In this document: positions 21,543 through 34,200 of the stretch, one piece after another
Layout: the number at the start of each line of letters is the position of its first letter
How positions within the stretch are numbered: the stretch's first letter is position 1
Notes under the pieces: model-generated
Databases searched by the model: none
What the model saw: the letters and a program-made list of their open reading frames with translations, nothing else
Told to the model about the DNA's origin: nothing
Made by a program: the position numbers and the translations under genes
NCBI GenBank assembly: GCA_964036295.1
Contig: OZ038462.1
Coordinates: 31,334,855-31,398,854, forward strand
DNA: 64,000 bases
From: Plumapathes pennacea
Lineage: Eukaryota > Cnidaria > Anthozoa > Antipatharia > Myriopathidae
Reading direction: 5' to 3'

Positions 21543-24410
21543 ATGTTCACGGTGTTTATTCATTTTATGGCTTCAGCCTTCTTTTTACTTCCTCTGTTGA
21601 AATCAGGTGAGTACTAGAAATACGATAATCGCAAATATCCCCTCGCTCTGTAGTGGGTTTTCGGAAAGCGGGGTTCTTGTTTGTGTTCCGCTAGGAGATT
21701 ATTTTAAAATCTTGCACAGATGTGTGCCTTCGCACCAATATATCATCTTTGTAAATGAAATATTGGATTTCGTAAAGTTTTGGTGTTTACTGTACTTAGT
21801 AACGGGAATGGCCGAAGTAGTTTAGACGGCATTTATGTACCTCTTTTCTTTACTATTTTGCTGTTAAATTTTGTTTTAATGCGACAAAGCAAGACTTTAC
21901 CACCATGAATTTTACTCGTTATCACTGAATTTTGGTATTCGCCCTGTGTCCATGCTTAGAATCTAGCAGTGACACAAAGCAAGTAATTGGCAATCGAATT
22001 AATACCTCGGCCGAAGTAGAACCAGTTTTAATAGTCAATTGCAAATACGGAAAGCGAGTTTTCAGGTTGTTTTTGACATTGCTACAAAAATATTGCTTTG
22101 TAAATAAGAATTGACTGTGTTCGTGGAGAGGGCCATGAGTATCAGATTTCACCAGCAGGCCGGTTGATGTTTATTTGTGAAGCAGTTTATAGCAAGTCGG
22201 TGCGTTGGCAGTATCAATCGGTAAGTAAGGTCGCGGTGATATTTCCTGGGGCCATAACTTGCCTTATCTTAACTAAGACATTTCGTATGCTGTTAATTTC
22301 TTCCTTAGTAATGACAGCCCCAATGCTTCACAGAGAGAAACGCCATAACAACTACAAACCGCAGATCTCGTCCGGGCCCCTCCCTTGTATGGACAAAGAT
22401 AATAAGCCAAAATTTGTAAGTGCTCTATACACATGTACGACTAGGGCATACTGTACTCTGAGGTAAACGTTCCATAAGGTTCGAAATGAGCTGAACTATT
22501 CGTTGGGGGATCGCAAAGAATGTCACTTGTATTTGAAAACATATCCTAGGATAACGCGTGGCCAGAGGTCCGTCCGTCTTTTACCATAAAATGTAAAATA
22601 TTGGGCAGTTTAAGATTAACGTATTTCGCAGCCCGCAAACCACGAAAAGTAAAGGTGATCAACTTTGAAATGACAACAGCTTATTGCTGCAGAATTTGAC
22701 CTACTTCTTTCTCAGTTGCTTCGAAAACGAGACAAAATTACGGCAGACATGCATTGCGACTTTTAGCTGTTTGCGGGCTCCGGAATACGGCAATAGCGTG
22801 AGTAGTACCCACGTAGGGCGAGAAACAGGTGTTATATTATGTTGAAACAGTGAAGTGTAAATGGCGAAACAATTAATTTCGGAGATTCTTGGACCTGTGT
22901 TTTTGCCCAGTGGGTTGTTCAAAGCCCGGTTAAGCTAGCTCAGGGTTAACCATTAGTTCCTTCTCTCTTGTTTGTGGCCAACAAACTGCAGAGTTTTGAT
23001 CACTAGCTAAAAAGTTTGTTCTTACTTAAAGCATATATAGCGACGGAGTCCTTTTGTGATCAAATGCTTTAATTTGTTTTTAGGCTTAAAAATGACAGCA
23101 AAGTTTAGACTTAACCCGTGGTTAGCTTACTACCTTGCTTCGAACATCCCGTGTTATTATTTCTTGCGTTCTCAGCCTCCCCCTAAAGATCCTCCCTGGT
23201 TCACTGACGACAAGTGTCACATGAGCTTGTGTGCAGGTGCTCTGGTCATCACGAAATCTCTCTGTTTTCTCAAAGGAATAATATGTCCCCCGGTGAGGCT
23301 TATGTTACTAAACTCTGTCGTTATTTTATCGATAGGGTGGGGGTGCATGAAATTCACCATTCACTTACTTTATTATTCCTTCATTTTTACTTTTGATTTT
23401 TCCTGGCGATACGGTATTACACTGCATGCTAGTATTTTTTCGCAGAAAGCGGTCAGATTATATTTGGAATAAAAAATCTCCGAGGGCGTAAGGCAAAAAT
23501 ATTTTACTTTTTCTTGAGAAAAAAATTGGGTACACTCCTGAGGTCATACCTCGACGATCGCTTTTAGTCACTGACATTTTCGTTTATTATTCAGGGTTCA
23601 TATCTGAACGTGCCACCAAAGCCCTCTTCTCCAGCGGACTGCTGTATTTGTAAACCATGTGAGTTTCTTATCGCAAATACAGATCACTACATTCCTTATT
23701 CAATTATTTTCTAGCCTGAATTTCAGCCGCTCTTCAGTTCATACCCAGTTTGAGTATGAACTGAAGATGACCGGTGCTGGAGAGCGCTAATATTTTGCAA
23801 GCAAGATGATAAATATTAACCTTTTATTTATTGAAAGATTACAAGTTAGTCCAAAGACAACCTCAAACCTGAATTGTTCTTTGGGCTGTGATTATAAATC
23901 ATACTGATGCAATATTTTCCAATTTGTCTCGTTCTTATCACAACTATCACTCTTATGGTTTTGCTGCAACTTCAGACGAGCCACTGAGGAAGCGGGTAAG
24001 TAGGTACCCGATGATGGCTTATATTTGACACGGTTATTATACAGGCTAACAATGATGGAATCCTTCACGTGCGATCCCGATATTGAGGCTACGGAACTCT
24101 AAAAACTGGAGGTACTTCATATCTTTGAAACAATCCACCTCGCAATTCTACGAAATTCCTTTTAAAATATAAATGTCTTAGAATCATGTCTTATACACTG
24201 TGAAAGTTGGATCGTCCGTAGAACGATTGGAGACGTGCGATACATACGATACACAGTTAGGGTCTCTAACAGCGAGCTCATGTAATCTGTTCTCTAACAT
24301 TTTCTTTTCTTCAGTTTATCATAGCACAAATAAATGGACTAAAAGAAACAACCCCTGGTGTCAGATTGCAAGGAGACAAGCACCTGGAAGAACACGCGCC
24401 AGATAACTAG
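21543..24410 (+). CDS. Small secreted cysteine-rich protein, copy B (VWC-like?)
   Basis: Six exons: 21543-21606, 22309-22415, 23176-23292, 23595-23658, 23976-23995 and 24315-24410, giving 155 aa. Exon lengths are 64, 107, 117, 64, 20 and 96, against 64, 104, 114, 64, 20 and 84 in copy A, with the same phases. It has a signal peptide of about 21 residues, a furin-like LHREKR, the same eight cysteines (DKCHMSLCAGALVITKSLC; ADCCICKP) and the LRKR site. The tail after LRKR diverges: copy A ends Lys/Arg-rich, whereas copy B ends acidic and mixed (HLEEHAPDN). This suggests the middle cysteine region between the two basic sites is the conserved product. An open stretch at about 21951-22114 between exons 1 and 2 is not needed, since exon 1 joins exon 2 in phase. 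Confidence 0.8.
22918..23135. mobile_element. Diverged copy of the 60948 inverted-repeat element
   Basis: It shares 'aagcccggttaagc', 'aaactgcagagttttg' and 'aggcttaaaaatgac...aaagtttagacttaa' in the same order with the element at 60948-61188. The right terminus is not intact. It is intronic in secreted-protein copy B. Confidence 0.5.
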
Positions 24411-25224
24411 AAATGCAAATGAGAAGGTACATTAAAAATGCCCGCGCGTATTATTTGCATAGTGACCGCTGACTTAGCCGTAACCGCGATCACCTGGAAG
24501 GGTGACGTTGCTGCTAAATCTCACAAAAAATGAAGTGGCTTTCATCTACGGTGTAATTACAAAATCAGCTGGTGGTGTTATTATGAGGAATTGATGGCTA
24601 TAATTTATTGGCTGGTGTATCAACAGAAAGTTGATCAAGGTTACTGGAACGCCGTATGGGAACTTGCATGAGTCAAATTTGTCAGAGGCGTTTTTCGCTC
24701 TGACGAAGGGCTAAACGCTCAAAACGTCAGCTACTGTTACTCTTACGGCGTTCCAGTACTTTGATCAACTTCCTGTTGATACACCAGCGTTTTTATCACC
24801 TCGCCGACGCAGTTAATCTAGTTCTCTTAACAGCTGGTATCACACTATAATTTATTGGGTTTGCCCGAGAACTTTATTAGCCCACGATTGAACCAAGTCA
24901 GTGAAATGCGTCTTTCTCCGCTTCAAGCTATAAACTCTCATCGGACAAAAACGGCATTCTCTACACAACCTTTATTTCCCGTATCCGCATTACCACCACC
25001 TGCACTCCGTTCCACGGGGGGAGGGAGGGGAGGGGGAAAGGGGGAGGTACGGGAAAGAGTATTCGATAAGAATTTCACGTGAAAATGAAGGACGAATCCA
25101 TGTGGCAAAATACTTTCCACCGGCATTCGACAGGAAGGATATGATACTGCTGCTGTAGCCAAACTTGAAGGTGATGAAACAAATGCTCCTGAATTACAGT
25201 TTGTTCATTTAGAAGGACTTCTCT
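24411..25224. other. Convergent region between secreted-protein copy B and TEX10
   Basis: No gene is seen. It contains the palindrome at 24611-24788 and a G-rich run at 25016-25045. TTTATT at 24971-24976 reads AATAAA on the minus strand and is a plausible TEX10 polyadenylation signal. Confidence 0.5.
24611..24788. mobile_element. Hairpin element of the 'CTGACGAAGGGCTAACGCTC' family
   Basis: The left arm (GCTGGTGTATCAACAGAAAG, TTACTGGAACGCCGTA) pairs with the right arm (TACGGCGTTCCAGTACTTTG, CTGTTGATACACCAGC). The centre carries GCTCTGACGAAGGGCTAAAC. The same words appear in the larger hairpin at 46541-46722, and fragments at 1170-1200 and 26518-26545. Confidence 0.75.
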
Positions 25225-28200
25225 CTAATTTTTATCAAACGCAGTTTTGAACAACGAATACCGATATTTCAGGTCTGCCTTGTACTGGTCATGACCGCTA
25301 CCAGACAATTCCGAATCCTGCAAAGCAGAGAACGTGTTGAAACAATTGCATGACGATATACATAATGCGTCAATACCAGTAGCCTGGATTTCAGCCGTTC
25401 TCCAGTTCGTCCCCTTACCAGAGCCAGGGAGGATACAATAACAATAACTTTTCTAAATCAAAAACTTATTTAAATGTAAAAATTAGTTACAATGATCGGG
25501 GTCAACCTCGTTCCCAGGCTCTTTCATCTACCGGCTTCGGGGGCGGGAACCGGGAAATGAAAGAGCCTGGGAACGAGGTTGGATCGGGGTTTGGGCATGA
25601 GGTCTTCTAATCTACAAGGGGAAAAAAACTGAGATCAATATACAGACATCAACTTACCAGTAAGTTCGAAACAAGTTGTTTCAAAACCTCTGCCGACTCG
25701 AACAGAATGCTTTTCACTTCAGGAGTTTGTAAAAGCCTGGTTATCATTAAGGTAGCGTTGCATCTAGCTGCTTCTGAAGTCCCAGCTGCGACAAAAAAAT
25801 AGTCAGTAAGGCGCCAGTTCTGTAGTAGTCACATTTGATTTGATATATAACAGTCCAGGTTCATCAGTTTATCATTCTTGAGACTGAAAGGATCAGTGGT
25901 ATCTAATGTAATTTATATGCCTGGCCTTGCCTCTGTTTCGTATAAGAAATAGCTCATAGTCTCGTCAGTCTCAACTCGTGTCCATTTCCGCAAACTGATC
26001 TCAATTCATGTGAAACGTTTTGCACTCAGCGACTCAGAAATGTTCTATCAAGCTTGGATTTTAACGGAGAATTTTATGAAAAAATGCACTTAAAAATACA
26101 TCCAGCAAATGTCGGTACCTGACAACCACATCCGAAGAGAAACAAACATCCCGTGCAGCAATGAAGGAAGACAAGCCAGAAGTTTCACCAAATCTTCAAG
26201 CAGTTTCTCCTTTATGCTTTGATGCGTTGTTGACTCGGTGCCTTGTCTTGTTACACAGTACGATAAACTGGCCAAGGTCAAGTCTACTAAGTCTACAACT
26301 GTTTGTGAGGAGAGGATTTGATCGGGGGACTTTGCTGACCAGGCAGAGAGATCTCGCCAACTGCAAAGACAAACAAATGTTTTGATGCAGTCCAAAACAA
26401 AAGAAACAACAACAATAACAACAACCCGACTAACTATGGTCGCCAATTTAGAGAACTAGTCTAATTATAGACTCCTTCGGCGCGTGGAGATAAAACGTAC
26501 GATACTGTTCAACTAATGGAGCGTTAGCTCTTCGTCGGAGCAAGAATTTTAAAGTTGATTTATCATATATTTAGCAATACGTGACTTTCCACGCGGTTGC
26601 CCGGACCAGCGACAATCCCCAAGCAGCAGATTTCACTTACCATTTGATTACGCAGAACAGACCATGTATCGCTTTGAGTGGAAGCACTCGAAACTCCGCC
26701 TATCAAACAAAACAACAAACTATCAGATGAGATTAAAGTGGCTGGTGAATCGATGACTTGATAAACCCAGCTCCTTCCTCAAAGTGGAATTTAAGACGAA
26801 CGTTTGTGCCTACTATATCTGTTCAGTCTTAGATCCGCCTTGCCCGTGCCCTCTTGCATCGTGCAAATCAATTTGGAAATGAAGCTTGGAAATATTTCAG
26901 AAGAACGTCTGACATTATCACAACACTTTCGCCACAATACCAACTTCCATTCGTTCATTTTCTTACCAGGAATCTCTCCAGAGCGGAACTCATGGACTGA
27001 AAAAGGGTTTCAGCATTGCTGCATTGTGTGTAAATCTGACAAACAGCCTGCAAAGACAAACGTTGAACGTTCAGTGGAAAATCGTCAAAACTCTCTTTCT
27101 GCTCTCATACATCACCTTTACAGCAAGCTCATGACTCGCCCAAGATTCCACTAAAGTTTCTCCACTGTCACAACTTGTAACTACTTCCTCTGGGGACGCT
27201 GCACTCTGAAACCAAGATAACGTGATCCACATAAATAAGTATAACAACTTAGGCTCGTTTCAAGCGTCGAACTTTTCATCTGCCAAACTCAATGCAAATT
27301 AGTGTTTGAAACTGGCCTTAGTGTACACAAGCGTAAGTGCTCTAGCTTTGTCAACTAACTGGGCTGTGTGGTGGAGTCTATGCTAGATATAGACATGCAG
27401 GTTCGGAAGGCAAGGAATGTCAAGAAAGACCGAAAGCAAAATAAAGCATGGATACTTACCGACGCAGTCTCCACCAGAATCACAAACCTGGAAAAACTGG
27501 AAATATTAAAGTGAAAACGTTTGGATGGCTGAATTAACAAATTAGAGCAATAAACGGAAATCACTTGCGGTATTGGAACGATGATTACTACTTTACGAGA
27601 AAAGATACGAATGGTAATTTAAACGGTTTCGTTTAATTACCAATTGTTATTGTGAAAAATAGTGCTAGCAAACTCTATCCGAGGGAAAGTCCACGCACTT
27701 ACTCAAACTCCAACCGGTACGACTCTTCTGAAGCACTGTTCCTCGTTTCCTGAAAGAAGTGCATCTCTGCTCTGGAAAAACCTGGAGAAAAAGATAACAA
27801 ACTAATTAGCTACTAAACAAACTAATTGCGCTACAGAAGCCATGTAAAGTAACCAAACGTGTAAAACAAGTGCCGGAGTCAACCTCAAAAACACAAACTG
27901 TGCATAGTTACGTATTATGAGGTGAACAGTAAAGGTATTAGCGACATTTTATTCAAAGAAAATCCAGTAGTTTAATAATAATAGTAATAATTCTAGTTGC
28001 TTGTGACGTCACAAGCTATAAAATGCAGCGATTTTTAATTTTTTTTATTTTTCTGGGTTAGAGATCTGCATGCGATGATTGGTTGATATTATCATGTGAT
28101 TTGTGATGACGTTGTGATCACGTGACTTGTCGAGCAAGCAGTTTCGCCATTTTGAAGACAGCAAGTTGCTTGCCTTAGTTGGCTCTGTGGATTATTTTAT

Positions 28201-31200
28201 GGACCGCTCATCTTACTTACAAACGCATACGCCGGCTGCGGTAGACCCATACTAAATTTCAATGAGCGGTTTTGGCTTGGGTCGGTCCGTTCAGCCTCAA
28301 AAGCCACATTGAAAGCCATGAAAGCAAATGCAATGAATTTATCAATGAACTGCATAACTATGCACAACTGTACAGAAATGTACGAAGAATCTAATATCCA
28401 GAACCTTGAGAACTTGAAGGGACAAGCTGAACAAAGGCGCTCGAGATACAAAGACGAGAACCTGTGTAAAGACGGCGATTCTTGACAAGCGCTTGATAGC
28501 GGATTATATGGAACTGTTTAGTATGAGGGTGAACTTGAAGGTACTTTGTATTCTTTTACTTTGTATTATTCTTGCTGATACAAGTAAAGCGTCAGAAAAT
28601 CTGACTTTTGTTTGGAATCAAAATTTCACTCTGCATGCATTTATGTTGTTGTTGCGAGATTTTGGCTCGGTGCCATGAAGGTCAAACAATCAGTGGAACA
28701 GATGGCGTTATTATTTGAAAATTAGGAAATGGCTGAGGAAAAAGTGACCGTTGGTAGATCTTGCTTCGCTCAGTTTTATTGTATTCCCATAAATGTTTAT
28801 GTGAAAGAAAACCGAAGTCCTCCAAGACGAAGTCGTGAGCCAAGCCACGTACCATTGAATTACCTTTCACGCATTTTGAACAAGAGTAGAAAAAGCAGGC
28901 GACTAATACAAGAATACATTTCAAAGAATGTCCCAAAGTCGTCAAAAGTTCATGATTATACCCGAGCTTACGTACTTCACAATGCTAATGCGTTCCGTGA
29001 ACGTGCATGTAAACAACATGGAAACAATAAAAAGCCACAGATGGAAATGGAAAGAGAAAATTAGGATCAATAAACCATCGCTGCGAGAAAGCTAGAAGCT
29101 CAAAAAGAAGATTGCCAAAAGTAACCGAGGTGCTAAGATACGTTTGTATTTTAAAATGTGTTAAAACACAGGCATTGCAAGATCAGACGTATTCAGAGAT
29201 CAAAATCACAGAACCAAGTACAATGGGTTTTCTCTGTCAAGGGATATAGAAAAAAATTCCGGTCCTTCAGTTGTTAATCCAAACAAAACGATCATCGGTT
29301 GGCTTTCTGGATGCACGGAAGCCATACTTTAGGAGCGATTTTGGCTTGCATTGTTTTTAAGCGTCGGAAGACTTGAAAATAGCCGTACCCAAATGCTTGA
29401 TGTGTTACCAGCGGGACCCCCGTAAAGTACGAAGGGTTGTGTTTTGCAAATGCTCGATTATAGATACCGCTTCAACCAATGTATCTGTGTTCTGAGCAAT
29501 ATTTGTGTGAAAGAACATCGAATAAGTAGTAGAAGACGTGTCGAAACTTGATAGAACTTGAACTTTTCCCTGCGGGCAGAGCGTCTCCCTTTGTCGGAAA
29601 CTCTGCGGCTTTGTGTAACGCGCGGCGTATACAAACAGTCGGCGTTTAACTTCGTTTTGCGTGCAGTAAAGGTTCTTTGTTTATTGTCTGAGGATATTGA
29701 ATTACTAATAGGATTGAGGCAAATATCACGCGAGATTAAGATACAAGATCTGTCAATGAAATGTCACGAGCATAATATCATAGAACGGGGAATCCCGAAT
29801 CATCAGCTACTTAGCTTTCACTCACGCCGCTTTAACAAAACCAGGAAAGACCGGCAGGCGATTACATCGAGAATATTTGTCACTGAATACCTCGAAGTCT
29901 TCAAGGTTGATATCCGACTATCCGAGCCGTAATGTTCGCTCCACAAGCCCGTGATGCACGCCTTTGTTGTCACGGTATTCAAACGTCTGCAGCTTCCGAT
30001 AGAGATTAATTTCGTATCGACCCAGAATTTTGCGTTAAAGCTTAATGCATAGCAGTCTTGAACATATTAGTGATCAGACTTGTACATGTAGGATGCGTAA
30101 CGTCTGAGATGGCTTTTTCATACGAAGTAATTTCATCATGGGAAGTGTCATGTTTTAGGCCCCGTCCACACTACGCCGGATAAATTTGAAAACGCAAATT
30201 AATTCTTACGGTTAGGAAAACGCTCTTCAAAGTGGATAAATTTGAAAGCGCCGGCTTTGCGTTTTGGTGTGGACGAAAAACATTTTGAAAACGGAACTTT
30301 TCGAAAACCCTGACTCGCGTGGCCACGTCAAGTGGTTTCAAAGATTGTCAGGGACGTTTGTAGAGCAATAACAATACATTTGGGCCCGGAAACATTTTAT
30401 CCGTTTTCCAGTGTGGACGGAAAACATTTCTTGCGTTTTCAGAGTGAAAGTTGCGTTTTCAAATTTATCCGGCGTAGTGTGGACGGGGCCTTAATGTGCT
30501 ACAGCTACTTGAACATGATGCACACGCTGGGAAGATGAGATAAGGCTATTACGCTGTCTTACAGCTACTTAAGATGTCGGGTATTCCCCAGTCAATCCCA
30601 TTACAAAATGACAACACAGTTCCTCCACAAAACATGTCAGCTTGAAAATTCACTCAACAAGGTTGCCAGGTTGTATAGAAAGCGTCACACAAGTACTGTC
30701 ACGTGCATCGGAAAGCAATGAAAACTGGGTTGTTGCAAACGAAGAATATTCCTACGGGGCCTTCGATAATTGTTTTCTCTCAATTATTATAATACACTTT
30801 TTCGTGAATATCTGTTTGACCAAAATTAGAAGAAAAGAGGGCAAGAAAAATAAAGGGAGCTCTTGGATCCGTCATTTGCAAAAACTGACTCGGCTATAAT
30901 ATCTTTTGCATATAAACGCACGACAAAAGTTCCTCTCCCGGGACCCCGCGTGTCTCTATTCATTGTACTAATGACGTCACAAGCGCACTGGCCACGGGCC
31001 TGTCTTGTTCTAATTTATATTGCGCAAATTCCATCTGTATATGTTTAAATGCTGACCACGGCCGACTGTTAACGATCGGCCTAATTTGGGCTCAGCTACG
31101 GGAATAGCAGAGCCTTTTGAAAGTGTTACATGGGTGCTGTGTGGTTGCTTTGTTTTGGTTTTACGAAAGTCAGTGACAAATCTGAAAACTGAGGTGTGAC

Positions 31201-34200
31201 GTTGACACTGACAAATAGAATTATGAAATAAAACGAACGACAATTACCTATTCCAGCAGTGAAAAGGAAGCTCAGATATGATGGCAACGAAAAGGCTGAG
31301 GGCTTGTTTTGTGAGCCTTCATAGCAAGGAGATCTGCAGAGCACAGAAGCAATAAAAATAAAAATTATCCCAACAGCATTCAAAACATTTTTCTTGTGAC
31401 CGAAACGTTCAAAAAAAAAAAAAAAAAAAAAAAAAACATATTAAAAATAGATTTGGCAAAAATAGATTTTAGTAAGCAGCCAGTTCTGTAAAGTTTTTTC
31501 AATTTTCGTTTATTTTTCTTGGGTTTGTTAGCTTCCTAGCTGCATGTATTGTAAACTGTAAATTCAAATTATATAGTTGATGTGTATGTATGTATATACT
31601 GACTGTACAGTATGTATGGATATGGTACATGCAGTACCTTGACATTGTCCCTTAAACAAACTACATCCTGTACCTGTAGTACAGCACTTGCAACAAGTAT
31701 TGCCTTGTAGAGGCTAGGAGGGAGCCGTGGTTACAGCAAACTGTTAACACTTGCAGGAGTTTGTCATCAACTGAAGACAGATGAAAGAGCAACTCCACCG
31801 CTGATCTCTGAATCTCCTCACCAAGATGAAGGAATGCTCCAGCGTCAACATCTAAAAATAAGAAACACTTTATTCGTGTGTAGCATTTGTTTTCAATCAT
31901 AGAGTGGGAAGTATAACAGCAGAAGTCGCGTACAAGCGTTTGCATCTTACTGAAAATCTTGCTGTTTGTCAGTGGAAACAATACGTAGAACAGTTACTAT
32001 TTTTATTGTAGAAATTCCGCTAGACTCGTCCATCAGCCGGTACAGAGCACCGGTAGGAAATGTTTTTCCCAGTACGGAGCCACCTGGAACCGGTATAACA
32101 TATATGTGAAGCAAAATAATTGTTTCTTCTGTTGCAGCGGAACTGGACACGAGATAATCTATCTCATCAAGTTTTCGACCGTTTCGGAGCATTTCGTCTC
32201 TAACGAGTAGAATATCCAGTGTGGGCTCCCTTTGGGCAGGCGAGCCTTCAGGAAAAAAGATTGTACTTCATATTTTTCCGGTACGGAATACCGGCAGCCT
32301 CAATTTTTTTCCGGTACAGTACGGTTTTTATCGGTAAAATACAGGCATATGCTGGTCTAGCGGAATCTCTGTATTGACTATTTAATTTAGTGATATTATC
32401 GATCTATGAAGAAAACGCGTCTTTTAAGTACAAATCGTGCACAGTTTGACGTTGTCTGTGCTCTTAATGATCACAGATGATGATATAAAATGTTTAAAAA
32501 TGAAAGTGGGACGAGCGTTTTTGCGTTTTAGGCCTTGTCCACACTAATGACTAGTTCGATTTCTTATATCGTTTTCGATTTCTTTTTGTCGTCGATACTA
32601 AAACGAGTCGAAAACACTAAATACAAAAGAACACGTGCTCATCGTGAAGTCAAAGTGTTTGAAAAGTTACGTTTTCGCCGTCCACAGGACAACAGGTAAA
32701 TTTTTCAAAAAAATCCGCGACCGAACGTGTCGGCTTAGTGTGTAAAAAAAAGTTGCGTTTTCAAACGAAAACGGATCAGTGTGGATACGTGAAAATAACT
32801 AAATAAATGCTTGTCAGTGGCACACGGCAAAATGTGGAGCAATGTAACTTTTCATAATTGCTTTGTTAAAACAAAAATCTTTCACAATCGTAGAAATAGC
32901 TGAAGTAGTCACTAAAAACACACAGCACTAATTTTATCAGTCAGTAAATGAAACGTTACCAAAAAACTGAGTCAAATGTTGGCCAAGGTTCTTCTCTTCC
33001 TGCATATCTCCTCTCATCAGAGCATCAGCAAGGACTTTCAAGACTAGGCTGATCATCTCTGGATTACAGGTCTTCAGTTGGACTAGCATTCTGGGAAGAG
33101 ACTTCATCCATTTTTCCAACACAATTGACAAACCCTTGTTTCCTTGCTGCACACAGCGCTCAGCAGAGACCAAAGATGCAAAGAACTTGAATAGCACTTT
33201 CTTTACTGTCGACATAAGGTGGCTAGACTGGTAAAGTCTGTACATTGCTGCAAGCATCTCTTGGGTAGATAACAAAATTCCAGCGACTGATAAAATAAAG
33301 CATGTACCATCAATGTTTATATACAGTAGGGAAATGTCTAGAGGCAAAGAAATTGTCTTCAGATTACAGTTACAGTGTAAAGGTTATTGATAACTGAACC
33401 ATTCTTTCACGTTGTGAGCTACAACTATGGCATCTCTAAGAATGCAAGGAGGAGGAGGGAAGAAGGGTCGCTAAAAAAGAGGACAAAAGCCCTGGCCAAC
33501 CTCTTTGGATACAGAATATTCACATAATTTTACTGAACTGCATATCTCTCCACAAAGTTTTAAAACACAGTCCTGTATTTCATTGTAATGTTTTACTTCA
33601 GCTTGGCATCCTAAGTCATACCTAAAATTCACCCTGTGAGGCCTAGGTGAAATTGGTTTGATAAAGGCTGTATTTTAGGAGCTCTTAATATTGTCACATG
33701 CTATTGATTCCTGATTAACAGTATACAGCCTATTATGGGGAAGGTCCTTCTTTGAGGTACAGTACTGTACAAACCTGGAATGCTCACAGCTGCTGAGAGT
33801 GTTATGACCCTCTGTACAAAATCTGCAAGACTCTGAACATGGTCAGCCTGTAGTTGTTGTGGTATATTGCCTCCAGTTGCCTTCAGGTCAAAACTTCCAC
33901 CAACAAACTCCTGGAGTTTCTCAATCCAGGGCATAGAACGTCTGTCCTGTACACTCTGCTCAGTGATGAAATAGCTCATGATCTCACATATGGCAATGTT
34001 GAGCGAGAGAATGGAGAACTCTGGGTTGGAAGATTCTGTAGACTTCTGTGAAGATTTAACTTTGCCTTTCACTTTGCCAACTCCAATAAAGTTTGACACA
34101 AATGGGAAAAATGCCACGAAGTGTTGCTTGAAGTCTTTCAAGTAACTTTCAACAAACCACTGCTGATCTAATTCCTTGCTTTCAGACTGCACTGTTGTGT

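Larger units (their letters stand above)
27782..31247. other. Long TEX10 intron (3.5 kb)
   Basis: This is intron 5 of TEX10, far longer than its neighbours. It contains the element at 30158-30490, the plus-strand candidate ORFs at 28493-29064, and an open plus-strand frame at about 28196-28485. I see no recognisable gene domain in it. GACGTCACAAGC-type words occur near both ends (28003 and 30971), which could mark an old insertion spanning the interior. Confidence 0.5.

Noticed and set aside
21951-22114. Possible extra exon between exons 1 and 2 of secreted-protein copy B
   Set aside because: It follows an AG and is open, but copy A has no counterpart and the flanking exons already join in phase.
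29558-29932. 124-codon plus-strand ORF in the long TEX10 intron
   Set aside because: No recognisable domain, no splice context and no leader or promoter. Treated as a chance frame.
31947-32192. Minus-strand open frame of 81 codons between TEX10 exons 3 and 4
   Set aside because: Exons 33286-32960 and 31851-31674 join in phase without it, and it overlaps CCGGTAC-rich repeat sequence.
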